Shown here: piece after piece, positions 63,433 to 64,000 of the stretch | Position numbering within the stretch: position 1 is the first letter of the stretch | How the letters are laid out: every line of letters starts with the position of its first letter | Source: Treponema primitia ZAS-1 | Lineage (GTDB): Bacteria > Spirochaetota > Spirochaetia > Treponematales > Breznakiellaceae | Reading direction: 5' to 3' | DNA: 64,000 nt | Assembly: GCF_000297095.1 (NCBI RefSeq) | Contig: NZ_AEEA01000037.1 | Coordinates: 66,188-130,187 of the forward strand | Program-made: the position numbers and the translations under genes | The notes under the pieces: model-generated | The model's database searches: none | Seen by the model: only the letters and a program-made list of their open reading frames with translations | Told to the model about the DNA's origin: nothing

Positions 63433-64000
63433 GGCGGTTCCTGTTCCGGTACTCCGTGGCGGTAAGCCCCGAGTATTTGCGGAAGCTCAGGGAAAAATAA
63501 TGGGCGTCCCGGTAGCCGATCTTTTCGGCGATCTCGTAGGTCATAAGGTCGGTGGTCCGCAGCATTTCCATGGCCCTGTTCAGCCTGATGTCCGTTAATT
63601 CTTCCACAAAAGTTTTATCGTGGTATTTCTTCAGGATTGCACTGAAGTAGCTCATACTGATATCCAGCTTTTTGCAGAGCCCCTGAAGGGATAGAGCCGG
63701 ATCGGTATAGTTGGATTCCAGGTAATCCAGGGCCTCCCTCACCTTTATCTGGGCAAAATTTTCCTGCCGTGTCCGGGTATAGGCGGTGATACGGCTCACC
63801 AGATCGATGAACCATGCACGTACTTCATCGAGATTTTTAAGCTGGATAATTTCTGCAAAGGGATCGGAACCGGGCGGAAAAATTTCCGGCTCGGGGATTT
63901 CCAGGCCCGTACAGCTCTGCATGATCGACGCCAGGACCAGGGCGAGCTTACGATGATACGCTTCAACCGTAAAGGGGGTATTTTGAAAATACCGGGCCAT
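63416..64000 (-). CDS. AraC-family response regulator (YesN-like), partial
   Basis: Only the C-terminal part is in the window; it runs to the last base and the receiver domain is presumably beyond it. The AraC HTH is clear: LSLQGLCKKLDISMSYFSAI, then RLNRAMEMLRTTDLMTYEIA and AHYFSLSFRKYSGLTATEYR. It is the first gene of the sensing operon and probably activates the sugar transporter. The visible ATG at the window end may be internal. Confidence 0.85.
   Translation of the reverse strand: MARYFQNTPFTVEAYHRKLALVLASIMQSCTGLEIPEPEIFPPGSDPFAEIIQLKNLDEVRAWFIDLVSRITAYTRTRQENFAQIKVREALDYLESNYTDPALSLQGLCKKLDISMSYFSAILKKYHDKTFVEELTDIRLNRAMEMLRTTDLMTYEIAEKIGYRDAHYFSLSFRKYSGLTATEYRNRNRHESPA

Overview
The window reads as about 64 kb of chromosome from a spirochaete, most likely a Treponema of the termite-gut type. 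Several things support this: many lipoproteins and an outer-membrane barrel with spirochaete-style signals, a DUF2259 secreted protein, a spirochaete-type Aat, asparagine at the rifampicin position of RpoB, and the gene order tRNA-Thr, rpmG, tRNA-Trp, secE, nusG, rplK, rplA, rplJ, rplL, rpoB, rpoC. The genus is inferred from protein content; no 16S gene is present. Base composition is moderately GC-rich, with clear AT-rich islands.

Positions 1-27000 are mostly ordinary chromosome. They hold a CapA-like protein, rpmB, thioredoxin, acyl-ACP thioesterase, and a translationally coupled pair made of an outer-membrane barrel and a large lipoprotein. A minus-strand run follows: aat, glgX, a 5'-nucleotidase-like HAD protein and a B12-binding radical SAM protein. 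Two PLP enzymes, a PTS IIA protein and a pRiA4b-ORF3-type protein complete the housekeeping part. Between them lie surface-protein loci: a lipoprotein with three internal repeats opposite an XRE regulator, and a BspA-like leucine-rich-repeat lipoprotein broken by a 2-nt deletion inside its repeat array. Positions 27100-38600 are the transcription and translation core operon, with both tRNAs, a promoter with a GC-rich discriminator, and hairpins at the rplL-rpoB junction and after rpoC.

Positions 38700-48630 are accessory genes. They include a truncated Rpn-type transposase/nuclease, a MATE-MarR pair behind a nested 29-bp palindrome, deoD, a three-gene set (alpha/beta hydrolase, HxxxDG acyltransferase, DUF6320 membrane protein), and an L-fucose operon (fucU, a LacI-type regulator, fucI) with a LacI-type operator.

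Positions 48630-54700 are the most unusual part. An AT-rich two-gene defence-type cassette (RloA-like ATPase and RloB) sits between two perfectly identical 171-bp direct repeats. Each repeat carries a 127-nt imperfect palindrome. A third, inverted relative of that palindrome has the same 51-nt core (49 of 51 identical) but different outer arms that still pair with each other. It has inserted into a second dispersed palindromic repeat and made a 6-bp target duplication (CCGGCG). The second repeat recurs three times and sits at the 3' ends of minus-strand genes, supplying the last codons and stop of the rhamnulokinase gene. Next to it are a sugar isomerase/epimerase gene with an internal deletion and a decayed RpiR-type regulator, so the sugar island is partly degraded.

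Positions 54695-64000 form a sugar-uptake locus on the minus strand. A YesN-like AraC regulator, a YesM-like histidine kinase and a membrane-anchored sugar-binding protein precede an ABC transporter (binding protein, ATPase, permease), a zinc alcohol dehydrogenase and an aldo/keto reductase. The likely logic is sensing of an extracellular sugar, induction of the transporter, and oxidation or reduction of the sugar or of a lactaldehyde-type product. No CRISPR array, rRNA gene or prophage was seen.
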